Assembly: GCA_016713445.1 (NCBI GenBank) | Contig: JADJPB010000004.1 | Coordinates: 62,001-126,000 of the forward strand | Source: Bacteroidota bacterium | GTDB taxonomy: Bacteria; Bacteroidota; Bacteroidia; AKYH767-A; OLB10 | Length of the DNA: 64,000 bases | Direction: 5' to 3' | Translations under genes and position numbers: made by a program | The notes under the pieces: model-generated | Database searches by the model: none | Seen by the model: only the letters and a program-made list of their open reading frames with translations | What the model was told of the DNA's origin: nothing | In this document: positions 1 through 9,630 of the stretch, piece by piece | How the letters are laid out: each line of letters starts with the position of its first letter | How positions within the stretch are numbered: position 1 is the stretch's first letter

Positions 1-2635
1 TGTGGCTTCTCCTTATTTAAATTCAATTGTGTTCTCTGAAATCTCAGGATTTGAAACAGGAACAGGTGCTGGTCCAATTGCACCAGGAATTTCAGGTTCT
101 GATTATATCGAATTAACCAATATTGGTAACCAACCTGTGGATATAAGCGGATGGAAACTGGAAACAACAGGTATAGCTGGAAGTTATATTATTCCAGCAG
201 GCAATACAGTTGCAGCTGGAGGAACATTTACAATTGCTCGTACTCTCGGTGGTGCTGCTATTCCTGGAGTTTATGTTAATTCAACTTTACCTGCTCAAGG
301 CTCTGGCACTGCACAAGGTTTTATAATTAGTGATTTAGGCGGAAATATTTCTGATGTTGCTGCTATTAATAGTCATAATCCTGTTGGATTAGGTTCACCT
401 GCTGTTACTGCAGCTATGTGGTCTGGTAACGTTGCTTCTTCATCAGGTACAGCTGGTATTCGTCGTACTGCTTTCTCTGATAGCAATACTGCAGCCGATT
501 GGACTGTAGCTAGTGCTAGTAACTTAACCAACTGGGGTGCATTTAACGTTGGATTAGGAACCATTATGGTCGCTAACATCTCTTGGTCTTCCGGTGGTAC
601 TGGAAGTATTGAGAATGTAACGCCAGTTGCATCTCCAACAGAATACATTGTTACTTTAGATGATGGTGTATGTACAGCTACAGATACTGTTGTTGTGGAT
701 TGGTTTACAACACTACCTGCTCCTGTTGGAGTGGATTCTATGCATTGTGGAAATCAACAAGCTAAGTGCGATATATTTTCAGTTCCAGGTGCAACTGCTT
801 ACAATTGGTATCTAACACCAACAGGTGGCACACCCGTTCAAAGTTCAATTGATACAAATCTTCTTATCAACGTTGCAACTACAACTACTTTCTACGTAGC
901 TGCTTTCGATGGAGTTTGTGATGGACCACGTGTTGCTGTAACAGAAACTGTTGTTCAACCCGATCCAATTGATATCGTATCTGCGTTAGGTAGTTCTATT
1001 TGCTTAGGTGAAGTGGATACATTAGATGTAGTTCAAACAGGTTCTACAAATACTTATCTCTATACTTGGTCAGGTGATGGAGTTGGAACTTTAAATGTAA
1101 ACTCTGGTGCTCAAGTTATTTCAACACCTATTGCTGGTGGAGTTTATACTTTCGTCGTATTAGGTGACGATGCTGCAGCAGGTTGTGTTATAACAGATAC
1201 GTTAGTATTGACTGTAAATAGCAATCCAATTGTAATTGCTAATTTGGATGTGCTTACTATCTGTGCTGGGGAATCTGTACAATTAAATGTATCTGCTCCA
1301 GATGCTCCTACCTCTTATCTTACTTCTAATGCAACAGATCCTGATGATGAAGAAATTTCAAACGTTACTTTTGGTAGCATAAATAATTCTTCGACTTGTT
1401 CAACCACAGGTGGTCCTGGATCTACACTAAATCAATATTCGGATTTCACAGCGCTTGCGCCAGCTGTCGTTGCACCTGGACAAACAGTTCCTTATTCTGT
1501 TACACAAACATCATGTGGTGGTGCTTTCGGAAACAGAACTGCTATTTTCATTGACTTCAATCGAGATGGTGATTTCTTAGATGCTGGTGAAAATCCAGTG
1601 TTGACTGCTACAGTTACTGGAAATAATACCGCGAGTGGTTATATTGTAATTACTGGTAATGTGTCTTACGGGAAAACTAGAATGGGTGTAATTGTTGTGG
1701 AAACAACGGGTGTTATCAATTCAACCGGTACCTATACATGGGGTGAAACTGAAGATTATACAATTGAAATTGGAAACGCTAATCCTTTGTCATTTGTATG
1801 GACACCTGCTGCTGGATTAACAAATCCAAATATTGCAAATCCAATAGCTACACCATTGGTTAATACGATCTATTATATTACAGGTACTGATGGTAACACG
1901 GGTTGTTCAAGTGTTGATTCTGTAGATATCACAGTTCTTCCTGTACTAAATGCTCCTACTACGAATAATAGCGCTCATTGTGGAAGTCAAATTCCAACTG
2001 CTTCTGTAGATCCAGTTGTTGGTGCAACTGCATATTATTGGTATGATGCTGCAGTAGGTGGAAATATTTTGCAGGCAGATCCATCGTTGACCTTCCTTGC
2101 TCCTGTAGGAACAACGACTACAATGTATGTTGCGGCCTTTGACGGTACGTGCTACAGTAGTCGCAGTGCTATTACCATCACGGTAGCAACTCCTCCAGCT
2201 ATCACAGCTCAATCAAGTGATTCTACATTATGTGCTGGGGTAAATACAATTAATCTAGATGAAATTCTTCTTAATTATCCTTCGTATACATGGACATCAG
2301 ATGCAGGTGGAAACCTGAATTCAACTTCTGGATCAAGTGTTACTGCTTCTCCGTCAGCACCAGGCATCTACAATTATATCGTGGAAGGTACTGATGGTGT
2401 TTGTACAAATCGTGATACAGTAACCGTTGAAGTGTTTAATTTACCTGCTGTGTTGTCAATTAACATTGCGGATACAACGTTATGTGAAGGTCAATCAACG
2501 AGTGTGGTAGCCAACGCTATCCCATCTTCGGTTACATCAGGTCCTCAAACTCCTCCCTCAGGATATTTAACTTCGTTTGCTAACAATACAATTGATGAAG
2601 ATATAAATGGAGTTACCATAGAGTACTTTGAATAA
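1..2635 (+). CDS. Giant secreted adhesin-like protein, N-terminal part in window (5' end outside)
   Basis: The frame is open from the window edge, so the true start lies upstream. The segment begins with a lamin-tail domain (about residues 1-190, with the ELTNIGNQPVDISGW core), then several Ig/PKD-like modules with paired cysteines, and a GEVED domain (about residues 430-600, ending in GETEDYTIEI). These modules are typical of very large Bacteroidota cell-surface or secreted proteins; no catalytic domain is visible. The frame ends in TAA inside a second GEVED domain. Comparing the two GEVED copies (SNVTFGSINN versus NGVTI-GTLNN) places one extra base at about 2622, after which the protein continues in the next frame (2628-3509). 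It is therefore one part of a gene running to 8770. Function beyond adhesion or matrix role is inference. Confidence 0.75.
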   Translation, partial: VASPYLNSIVFSEISGFETGTGAGPIAPGISGSDYIELTNIGNQPVDISGWKLETTGIAGSYIIPAGNTVAAGGTFTIARTLGGAAIPGVYVNSTLPAQGSGTAQGFIISDLGGNISDVAAINSHNPVGLGSPAVTAAMWSGNVASSSGTAGIRRTAFSDSNTAADWTVASASNLTNWGAFNVGLGTIMVANISWSSGGTGSIENVTPVASPTEYIVTLDDGVCTATDTVVVDWFTTLPAPVGVDSMHCGNQQAKCDIFSVPGATAYNWYLTPTGGTPVQSSIDTNLLINVATTTTFYVAAFDGVCDGPRVAVTETVVQPDPIDIVSALGSSICLGEVDTLDVVQTGSTNTYLYTWSGDGVGTLNVNSGAQVISTPIAGGVYTFVVLGDDAAAGCVITDTLVLTVNSNPIVIANLDVLTICAGESVQLNVSAPDAPTSYLTSNATDPDDEEISNVTFGSINNSSTCSTTGGPGSTLNQYSDFTALAPAVVAPGQTVPYSVTQTSCGGAFGNRTAIFIDFNRDGDFLDAGENPVLTATVTGNNTASGYIVITGNVSYGKTRMGVIVVETTGVINSTGTYTWGETEDYTIEIGNANPLSFVWTPAAGLTNPNIANPIATPLVNTIYYITGTDGNTGCSSVDSVDITVLPVLNAPTTNNSAHCGSQIPTASVDPVVGATAYYWYDAAVGGNILQADPSLTFLAPVGTTTTMYVAAFDGTCYSSRSAITITVATPPAITAQSSDSTLCAGVNTINLDEILLNYPSYTWTSDAGGNLNSTSGSSVTASPSAPGIYNYIVEGTDGVCTNRDTVTVEVFNLPAVLSINIADTTLCEGQSTSVVANAIPSSVTSGPQTPPSGYLTSFANNTIDEDINGVTIEYFE

Positions 2636-3509
2636 TATTCAGTCAACTCCAAACTGTGCTACCTATACAGATTATACAAGTTTACCTGCAACTAACCTAA
2701 CAGCGGGAAGTACTTATCCTATTTCAATCAGTATTACAGATTGTGAACTTGCGAATTTCTTTTCAGCAGGTACAGCTGTGTATATTGACTTCAATAGAGA
2801 TGGTGATTTCCTTGATGCTAATGAATTAGCTTATACTAACAATACCACTATAAATGGTCCCCATATTGTGAATGGATCCGTTACAATTCCAGTAACTGCC
2901 GCCGCCGGAGTTACACTTATGCGTGTTGTTAATACAGAAAATGCCTTGATCCCGACTCCTACAGGTGCTTACGGATACGGTGAAACTGAAGATTACTCAG
3001 TAAATATCTTAAGTTTCAATCCAACATTAACTTATAGTTGGTCTCCTGCCAGCGATTTCAGTAATCCGAATGCTGCTTCCACTACTTATATTGGTACTAG
3101 TGGGGGAGCAAATGTGATTACGATATCTATCTTGGATACCGTAAGTGGTTGTTCTAATACGGAGAATGCTACAATTTATGTTTCTCCTGTACCTGCTACT
3201 CCAGTTTGTGAAGGTGATACTATCTGCGGCCAAGGTGATGTGGTATTAACGGCAACTGGTTCTGACTTATTCTGGACAGCTGCTAATGGCGGAATTATTC
3301 TTGCCTACAATGATACCTTAGTTCAAAATGTGAACGCATCGGGATCTGCATACGTACGTGGTTTACCTTCTAATTTGGATACAACAACTATTGGCTATGA
3401 TCCAATCTCTAACTTATCTGCTGCTGTTGGATTCTTCCCAACTTTAGCTCAAGGAATGTGGTTTAGAGTAGCAATACCGAAGGAACTATTATCAAGAGTG
3501 TTGATGTGA
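2628..3509 (+). CDS. Giant secreted adhesin-like protein, middle part (shifted frame)
   Basis: This frame continues the second GEVED domain of the preceding segment (AVYIDFNRDGDFLDANE, then GYGETEDYSVNI) followed by an Ig-like module and the start of another domain. The TTG at its beginning is not a real start; it is the codon after the frame change. It ends in a TGA at 3507, but the next frame reads GTIIKSVDVIPNG directly onward, so one base appears to be missing near 3469 (after the residues MWFRV). The insertion at about 2622 and the deletion at about 3469 compensate each other, which restores the original frame for the remaining 5.3 kb. Confidence 0.65.
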   Translation: MNNIQSTPNCATYTDYTSLPATNLTAGSTYPISISITDCELANFFSAGTAVYIDFNRDGDFLDANELAYTNNTTINGPHIVNGSVTIPVTAAAGVTLMRVVNTENALIPTPTGAYGYGETEDYSVNILSFNPTLTYSWSPASDFSNPNAASTTYIGTSGGANVITISILDTVSGCSNTENATIYVSPVPATPVCEGDTICGQGDVVLTATGSDLFWTAANGGIILAYNDTLVQNVNASGSAYVRGLPSNLDTTTIGYDPISNLSAAVGFFPTLAQGMWFRVAIPKELLSRVLM

Positions 3510-6500
3510 TTCCAAATGGTCCAATAGGAACTCCCTTAGAGATCGCTATTATAGATTCTTTAGGCAATACAATTGGATCCGTTGCAACAGTTACTACGGT
3601 TACAAACGTAGGTACTGCTGGTCAATTCAACTATCAAACAGTTGAGTTGAACATCTTCGTACCTTATAGTACAATACCTTATGCAATGCGTCCTTTGGCA
3701 AATCCAAATTTATCGGTGCACCAAAATGCAACGGTAGCGGCTTCTTTCCCATGGCAAGTAGCTGGTGAGATTAATATTCTTGCTTATGGTAATATGCCTC
3801 CTGCGGCTTCATTCTTTGGCAGTACTACTTTTGGATTCTTCTATAATTGGCAAGTGATGCATGGCTGTTTTGGCGCATCATGTGAAGCAACTTATCAAGT
3901 TGACACTCCTCCAGCTTTAAGTATTACAGCAGGCGGTTCAACTACTTTCTGTGATTCTGGTTCTGTGAGCTTGGATGCTATAGTGAGTAGTGATCCTTCT
4001 TATGTTAATTTCTCTTGGTCTCCTGCAACAGGTCTTAGTTCTACTACTGGTGGTGTAGTTACTGCCAACGTGAGTACTACTACCACTTATACAGTAACAG
4101 CAGATGATGGAATCGTAGGTGGTTGTGCAAATACAGCTACTATTACAATAACTGTTAATACTGCGCCTTTTGCTTCGGTGGGTTCTATTCCTGATACAGT
4201 TTGTACGACTGAGCCTTTCCAAATTAATGGAACTGGAGGATCTGCAAGCTTTAAAACGATTGGAACAACTGTAAATCCAGGTCAAACTTCTGGATGGCCT
4301 TTCAATGGTGCAAATCTTGGTCAAAGAATGCAAATTACAGTGAGTGCAGCTGAATTAAATGCAGCAGGATTATTTGGTCCTTCTTTTATCAATAGCCTTG
4401 GATTCCAATTATCATCTAAATTAAGCTCTGCCCCTTATAATGGGTTTACAGTAAATATTGATACGTTACCTACAGGAACAACTTGTTTCAGTAGTGCTAA
4501 CTATTTAACTATGCCAATTGGATCTGAAGTATTCAATGGTAATTATTCAACAGTTGCACCATCACTTGCAAATGGTGGATGGAACGATATCGTATTCACT
4601 ACACCTTATGCTTGGGATGGAGTTCATAATATTGTTATTCAAACATGTTTTGCAAATACAACAACTACCTTCTTTGATCAAGTGTATACTACTCAAACAC
4701 CGGGTTGCTTTACTACTAATGCTGTAAATGCAGCGGCTTGTGGAACTACTTTGGGAGCAAATTTAGACTTACGTCCAAATGTTCGTTTCCAAGGAGGTTT
4801 AGTAAATTATGCTTGGACTCCAGCGACAGAGTTGGATAATGCAGCTATTGCAAGTCCATTATTCACACAGTCTTTAGGACAAGGTCCACGTCAGTATGTA
4901 TTGACGGTAACAGATCCAAGCAATGGATGTGTAGCAACAGATACAGCTAATTTCTACGTAAGTCCAACTCCGGTTGCACCTACAGTGGCTTTTGCAGGTG
5001 ATTCTACTGCTTGTGGTTCGAATAGTATCGATTTCATTGGAGCCTTTACAACAGGTTCTATTCAGTGGCAAACTTCATTAGATGGTATTAATTTTACAGA
5101 TATCGCTGGTGAAACTTCAACTTCGTTATCTTATGCTCCAGGTCAATCTGTTTATGTACGTTTAAAAGCGTATTGCGCAGACACCAGCTATTCAAATGTG
5201 TTAACTGTTCAAGTATTTAATCCAACAATTGTAAACACGGAGAACGATACAGTATGTGGTCAAGGAAATGTGAGTTTAATTGCTCAATCAAATCCTGGTT
5301 ACTTCGTTCAGTGGTTTAATGATCAAAATGCGGGTCAATTGTTGACGAATGGTGATACCTTAAATACTTTCGTTACAGCTACTGATACTTTCTGGGTATC
5401 AGCAACCACCGATACTAACGTAGTAGGTGCTGGTGCTTGTCCTAAGTTTACAGATATCATCCAATTCCAAGGTGGTACTGGATCAGGTGTTCTTCCTGGA
5501 TTTGTTTCAGCAGGAGCAAATGATTATGTTGAAATTTCTAATACTGGTTCTACCGCCATGGATTTAAGTGGTTTTGTTTTCCAACGTTTAAATACGGCAG
5601 CACTTTCATTTACTTTCCCTTCTGGAAGTATTGTTGCTCCAGGTGGTACCTTTATCCTCGCTGCAGGTGTAGATCCAGGTGGATTCCCTCCAATTGCTGG
5701 TCAATATGATTACATGGGTGGGTTCTCTGATGCTACTTCTTCTGCTTCGTTAGTAGGTTACGTATTAAGTGCTCCTAATGGGAATATAGTTGATGTTGTA
5801 ACTACTAACGGATTTAATCCAGTTGGTGTCGGAACTCCAGCAGTTGGTGCCGCAGATTGGACTGGTGCGATTGCAAGTTCCTCTGGTAACGCAGGCGTTA
5901 CTCGTCAAGGTGCAACTGATTCTAATGATGCTGCAGATTGGTCGATTACTTCCGTGGTTCCATCTACACCTGGTGCTTATAACGCAGGTTTATCTATCTC
6001 CTCTGGTTCTTGTGGAGCTTGTGCTTCTAGCCCAAGAGTTCCAGTAATAGCCGTGGTTAATCCTGCACCACCTGTAACAGTTTCACCTGCTACCGCAACC
6101 ATTTGTGAAGGTGGCTCTGTTCAAATTGATGTAACAGCTGGTTCTTTGGATTACACTAACTTCGATTGGACTCCAGTTACTGGTTTAGACGTAACGTCTG
6201 GATTAACTGTAATGGCTTCTCCTTCGGTTACTACTACTTATACAGTAACGGCTACAGGTAATATTGATGGTTGTCAGAATTCTGCAACGAGCATTGTTAC
6301 CGTAAATCCTGCTCCTGTATTCTCATTGTCTCCCTCTTCACAAAACTTGTGTAATGGTGATACAGCGAATGTGAGTGTAACCGTTACTTCGCCAATACCT
6401 TCTGATTATAATGTAACTTCAATCGTATTTGCACCAGAAACTCCATCTGGTATTGTTACAGTTCTTGCTGATGCTGGCGTTGCGGTGGTTCCTCAGACTA

Positions 6501-8770
6501 TTGCAAGTCTGGACGATGGTACTTGGGAAGGAATTCCTTTACCTGCTGGTTTTGCATTCAGTTATTATGGTTCTCCACAAACACAGTTTAATGTATCTAC
6601 AAACGGTTTCGTTACATTAGGAGCTACACTTGGTACCGCAGGATGTTGTTCTGGTCAGATAATGCCAAATGTATCAACACCTAACAATTTATTAGCTTTA
6701 TCACACGAAGACTTTAATATGACTTCAGGTACTATTGATTACTTTACCAATGGTGTCGCTCCTAATAGAAAGTTTGTTATTCGTTTCACAAATGCACCAC
6801 GATTTGGTGGTACTGGCGCTCCAACTACAGGTCAGATTGTGTTAGTTGAAACTTTAAATACAATTGAATATCACGTAACATCTGTAACGACTGCTTCTGG
6901 AGACGCAACTACAATGGGAATTGAAAATGCCACGGGAACTTTAGCTACAGTTGTGCCAGGTAGAAACTCAAGTTCACCATGGACAGCTACTAACGAAGGG
7001 TGGTTATTCCAATTGCCTCTTGCAGCTACTATTCAGTGGGCTGGTCAAGGTATCATTGGTTCTAGTACTGGTACAAGCATTCAAGCTTTACCTTCGACTT
7101 CTGGTTATTATACTTGTACAGTTACTAATCCTTTAACAGGATGTACTAAAGTGGATTCTGTGGCGGTTAACTTTAATGTTTCTCCTGCTCCACAAATTGT
7201 TGAGAGCGATACTACGTTGTGTAACCCTGATCAAATCTATATCCATGTTGCAGATGTTGGTGCTTACAGTGTAGGCTATCCTTTAGTTACTACATTTACC
7301 TGGAGTTGGATTGTTGTTCCAATCGTTGATCTTGATTCAATAAGTTCTAATAATGGTTCTAGTTATTCTGTGATTGTTACATTGCCTAGCGGATGTAGTG
7401 CGTCCTCAGATACAATTACGGTATTAACGAAATCTGTAGCTGTAGTAGAGGTTATTAATAATGCTACTTGTAGCGGTGGTGGATCAATCGAGGTTACAGT
7501 GACTAGTGGCCTTCCAAACTATAATTATGTATGGTCAACTGACTTTGCACAAACGAACATTGTGAGAAATGTGACAAAAGTGGATAACCAAGATACGCTT
7601 GGAAATATCGCTGCTGGTACTTATTACTTGCAGGTATATGACGAAGCAGGTTCTCCTGCAAGTTGTAACTCTGGAGTGTTAACGTATGTTGTAGGTGGAG
7701 CTGCGCAAATTGATGCTTCTGTTACTCCTACTGATATTACTTGTAATGGTCTAGCAAACGGAACTGCTGATGTTACCTGGACAGGTGGAGTTGCCCCATT
7801 CTCTATTACTTGGAGTGATGGTAATTCTGCTAATACAACGCCTAGAGGAATATCATCTGCAGGAAACTACAGTGTTATTGTTTCTGATCTGTCAGGATGT
7901 GCTGATACGGTTGCTTTTGTAATCGCAGAACCATTGCCTGTGTCTGTAACATTCACTTCAACACCGGAGTCATTCCCAGGTGCATTGGATGGAACAGTAA
8001 CGGCAATTCCAGCAGGTGGAACACCCGGATATACATTGCTTTGGGCTGATGAGTTCTTCTCTCCAGCAGGTAGTGGTAACCCGCTTACAGGATTAGCCGC
8101 AGGGTTGTACTATGGCCTTGTAACGGATGCAAACGGATGTGATAACAGTGCAACTGTATTGGGTGACTCTATTCGTGTAGATGTGATCTCGAACGCAACA
8201 TTCAATGTTACGGTCTTCACAGAAGGATTCTTTGACGGAGTAAGTGGTATGGTTCCCGTACTTCTTAATTCAGGTGTAGGTCTGAGTGCTACCGAATGCG
8301 ATACGATCTTTGTAGAATTGCGTGATCAGTTGTCGCCAACAACTGTAATTGCTAGCGGTTCAGCAGTAATGAATACAAATGGTCAAGCTACATTTACATT
8401 CCCAGGCGCTGTAATCGGTCAAAATGGTTATATTGCAGTGTTCCATCGTAACGCAGTTCAAACGTGGAGTGATGTCATTACATTCGCAGGAATTACTAAC
8501 TATAACTTCACCACAGCAGCTTCTCAAGCATTTGGATCGAATCAAGTGCAAGTGGCACCTGGAATCTTTGCAATGTACAGCGGTGACTTAGGTCCACTTC
8601 AAGATGAGTTTATCGATATTCTGGATCAAGGTGTGATCGATAATGATATCTTTAACTTCGCTGGTGGTTATGTATACTCTGACTTGAATGGTGATGGATT
8701 CGTAGATATCGTAGATCAATCGATTGTAGATAACAATATCTTCAACTTCATCGGTTCTATTCATCCATAA
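3506..8770 (+). CDS. Giant secreted adhesin-like protein, C-terminal part ending in a dockerin-like domain
   Basis: About 1,750 residues. Visible modules are several Ig/PKD-like domains, a second lamin-tail domain (about residues 640-830, ANDYVEISNTGSTAMDLSG), more Ig-like domains, a SprB-type repeat (about residues 1410-1480, FSITWSDGNS) and a C-terminal dockerin-like domain with duplicated calcium-loop motifs; the second is DLNGDGFVDIVD. No T9SS sorting tail is present, unlike the two paralogues downstream, so anchoring may rely on the dockerin-like domain. The GTG at 3506 is only where the frame reopens after a one-base loss near 3469. A strong hairpin follows the stop codon. The exact domain borders are estimates. 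Confidence 0.75.
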   Translation: MIPNGPIGTPLEIAIIDSLGNTIGSVATVTTVTNVGTAGQFNYQTVELNIFVPYSTIPYAMRPLANPNLSVHQNATVAASFPWQVAGEINILAYGNMPPAASFFGSTTFGFFYNWQVMHGCFGASCEATYQVDTPPALSITAGGSTTFCDSGSVSLDAIVSSDPSYVNFSWSPATGLSSTTGGVVTANVSTTTTYTVTADDGIVGGCANTATITITVNTAPFASVGSIPDTVCTTEPFQINGTGGSASFKTIGTTVNPGQTSGWPFNGANLGQRMQITVSAAELNAAGLFGPSFINSLGFQLSSKLSSAPYNGFTVNIDTLPTGTTCFSSANYLTMPIGSEVFNGNYSTVAPSLANGGWNDIVFTTPYAWDGVHNIVIQTCFANTTTTFFDQVYTTQTPGCFTTNAVNAAACGTTLGANLDLRPNVRFQGGLVNYAWTPATELDNAAIASPLFTQSLGQGPRQYVLTVTDPSNGCVATDTANFYVSPTPVAPTVAFAGDSTACGSNSIDFIGAFTTGSIQWQTSLDGINFTDIAGETSTSLSYAPGQSVYVRLKAYCADTSYSNVLTVQVFNPTIVNTENDTVCGQGNVSLIAQSNPGYFVQWFNDQNAGQLLTNGDTLNTFVTATDTFWVSATTDTNVVGAGACPKFTDIIQFQGGTGSGVLPGFVSAGANDYVEISNTGSTAMDLSGFVFQRLNTAALSFTFPSGSIVAPGGTFILAAGVDPGGFPPIAGQYDYMGGFSDATSSASLVGYVLSAPNGNIVDVVTTNGFNPVGVGTPAVGAADWTGAIASSSGNAGVTRQGATDSNDAADWSITSVVPSTPGAYNAGLSISSGSCGACASSPRVPVIAVVNPAPPVTVSPATATICEGGSVQIDVTAGSLDYTNFDWTPVTGLDVTSGLTVMASPSVTTTYTVTATGNIDGCQNSATSIVTVNPAPVFSLSPSSQNLCNGDTANVSVTVTSPIPSDYNVTSIVFAPETPSGIVTVLADAGVAVVPQTIASLDDGTWEGIPLPAGFAFSYYGSPQTQFNVSTNGFVTLGATLGTAGCCSGQIMPNVSTPNNLLALSHEDFNMTSGTIDYFTNGVAPNRKFVIRFTNAPRFGGTGAPTTGQIVLVETLNTIEYHVTSVTTASGDATTMGIENATGTLATVVPGRNSSSPWTATNEGWLFQLPLAATIQWAGQGIIGSSTGTSIQALPSTSGYYTCTVTNPLTGCTKVDSVAVNFNVSPAPQIVESDTTLCNPDQIYIHVADVGAYSVGYPLVTTFTWSWIVVPIVDLDSISSNNGSSYSVIVTLPSGCSASSDTITVLTKSVAVVEVINNATCSGGGSIEVTVTSGLPNYNYVWSTDFAQTNIVRNVTKVDNQDTLGNIAAGTYYLQVYDEAGSPASCNSGVLTYVVGGAAQIDASVTPTDITCNGLANGTADVTWTGGVAPFSITWSDGNSANTTPRGISSAGNYSVIVSDLSGCADTVAFVIAEPLPVSVTFTSTPESFPGALDGTVTAIPAGGTPGYTLLWADEFFSPAGSGNPLTGLAAGLYYGLVTDANGCDNSATVLGDSIRVDVISNATFNVTVFTEGFFDGVSGMVPVLLNSGVGLSATECDTIFVELRDQLSPTTVIASGSAVMNTNGQATFTFPGAVIGQNGYIAVFHRNAVQTWSDVITFAGITNYNFTTAASQAFGSNQVQVAPGIFAMYSGDLGPLQDEFIDILDQGVIDNDIFNFAGGYVYSDLNGDGFVDIVDQSIVDNNIFNFIGSIHP

Positions 8771-8778
8771 ATCTATTA

Positions 8779-8808
8779 AGGAGGAAGGTGGTTTGTCCCA
8801 CCTTCCTC
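8779..8808 (+). terminator. Hairpin terminator after the giant adhesin gene
   Basis: Perfect 12-bp stem (GGAGGAAGGTGG at 8779-8790, CCACCTTCCTCC at 8797-8808) with a 6-nt loop, 9 nt after the stop codon. The downstream U-tract is weak, so termination strength is uncertain. Confidence 0.65.
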
Positions 8809-8839
8809 CCTATATTAAGGCATATAAACTATATAAAAT

Positions 8840-9214
8840 ATGAAAAAAGCATTCCTTATCTTTATGCTGATGGTGTCTTCAATAGCACTTAAAGCTCAAA
8901 ATAATGCCTATGGCGACAACCAAAAGGAAGTCGAAACAGGTGTTTTCGCCATCTATTCCGGCGACATCACTCAGGATGGATTTATTGACATCCTTGACCA
9001 AAGCATTTTAGACAATGACCTACAGAATTTCGCCTCTGGCTACGTTTTAAGTGACCTTAACGGAGATTCCTTTGTAGATATCGTAGATCAGTCTATCTTG
9101 GATAATAATATCTTCAATTTTGTTGGGGTAATAAGCCCAGCAAATGGATATAGGGTTGTGAATCCAGCGGGAAATACAGGCTTTAATGGGTCTGCTAAAA
9201 ACGAAAAAAACTAA
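8840..9214 (+). CDS. Small secreted dockerin-like protein
   Basis: 124 residues with a Sec signal peptide (MKKAFLIFMLMVSSIALKAQ) and one dockerin-like domain with two loops, of which DLNGDSFVDIVD is the clearest. The domain is very similar to the C-terminal end of the giant protein just upstream (EVETGVFAIYSGDI versus QVAPGIFAMYSGDL), so it is probably a partial duplication of that gene's 3' end fused to a signal peptide. It lies between the giant gene and the first MopE-repeat gene, 20 bp before the latter's start, and may be co-transcribed with it. No enzyme domain is present. A role as a free partner or competitor for a cohesin-like receptor is possible but inferred. Confidence 0.7.
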   Translation: MKKAFLIFMLMVSSIALKAQNNAYGDNQKEVETGVFAIYSGDITQDGFIDILDQSILDNDLQNFASGYVLSDLNGDSFVDIVDQSILDNNIFNFVGVISPANGYRVVNPAGNTGFNGSAKNEKN

Positions 9215-9234
9215 ATTAAATAAATAAATAAACA

Positions 9235-9588
9235 ATGAAAACAAAAATTACTCTGCTAAGAAAGCTGTTTATGGTACTGTGTTGTACCGTTTTCAGCATG
9301 GTGGGTAAGGCCCAAGATGGCGTGTCTTTCTCACTTTCGAACGATGTGCAGACCTCTCCAACGGAATTGGAATTCGATGTGTACATTATCAGTACATTCG
9401 CAGGTCCTTTCGAATTGGCTGGACATCAGTACAATATCGCGTATAATACCGCGATGAAAAATGGTGGTACAATGACTGCAGCTTGGGTTTCAGGCTCTAC
9501 TCAATTGAGTAATCCTGCTCAGTTGCAAAACACCATTAATTCGGTAACGAACGGGCAACTTCGTCTCGCTGGGCCTCCCGCTCCATGA
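9235..9588 (+). CDS. MopE-repeat T9SS protein 1: signal peptide and cohesin-like N-terminus, cut by in-frame TGA
   Basis: Signal peptide (MKTKITLLRKLFMVLCCTVF, then SMVGKAQ) followed by the first half of a beta-rich domain that reads like a cohesin-type fold (hydrophobic alternation, ELAGHQYNIAYN). The same domain opens the paralogue at 17872. The paralogue reads GPPAPGCGAGSII where this gene has GPPAP-stop-AGGGSII: a TGA at 9586-9588 replaces a sense codon, and the same frame stays open beyond it to 11118. The segment is therefore the N-terminus of one long gene, 9235-14923. The in-frame stop could be a base-call error, a real nonsense mutation, or read through; UGA recoding is unlikely because TGA serves as a normal stop elsewhere. 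Confidence 0.7.
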   Translation: MKTKITLLRKLFMVLCCTVFSMVGKAQDGVSFSLSNDVQTSPTELEFDVYIISTFAGPFELAGHQYNIAYNTAMKNGGTMTAAWVSGSTQLSNPAQLQNTINSVTNGQLRLAGPPAP

Positions 9589-9630
9589 GCTGGTGGCGGT
9601 TCTATCATCGCAACCGCACCTGGTACTAGG

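Noticed and set aside
9586..9588. Selenocysteine or recoded UGA in MopE gene 1
   Set aside because: The position corresponds to a Gly next to a Cys in the paralogue, TGA ends other genes here normally, and TAA and TAG interrupt other frames in the same way.
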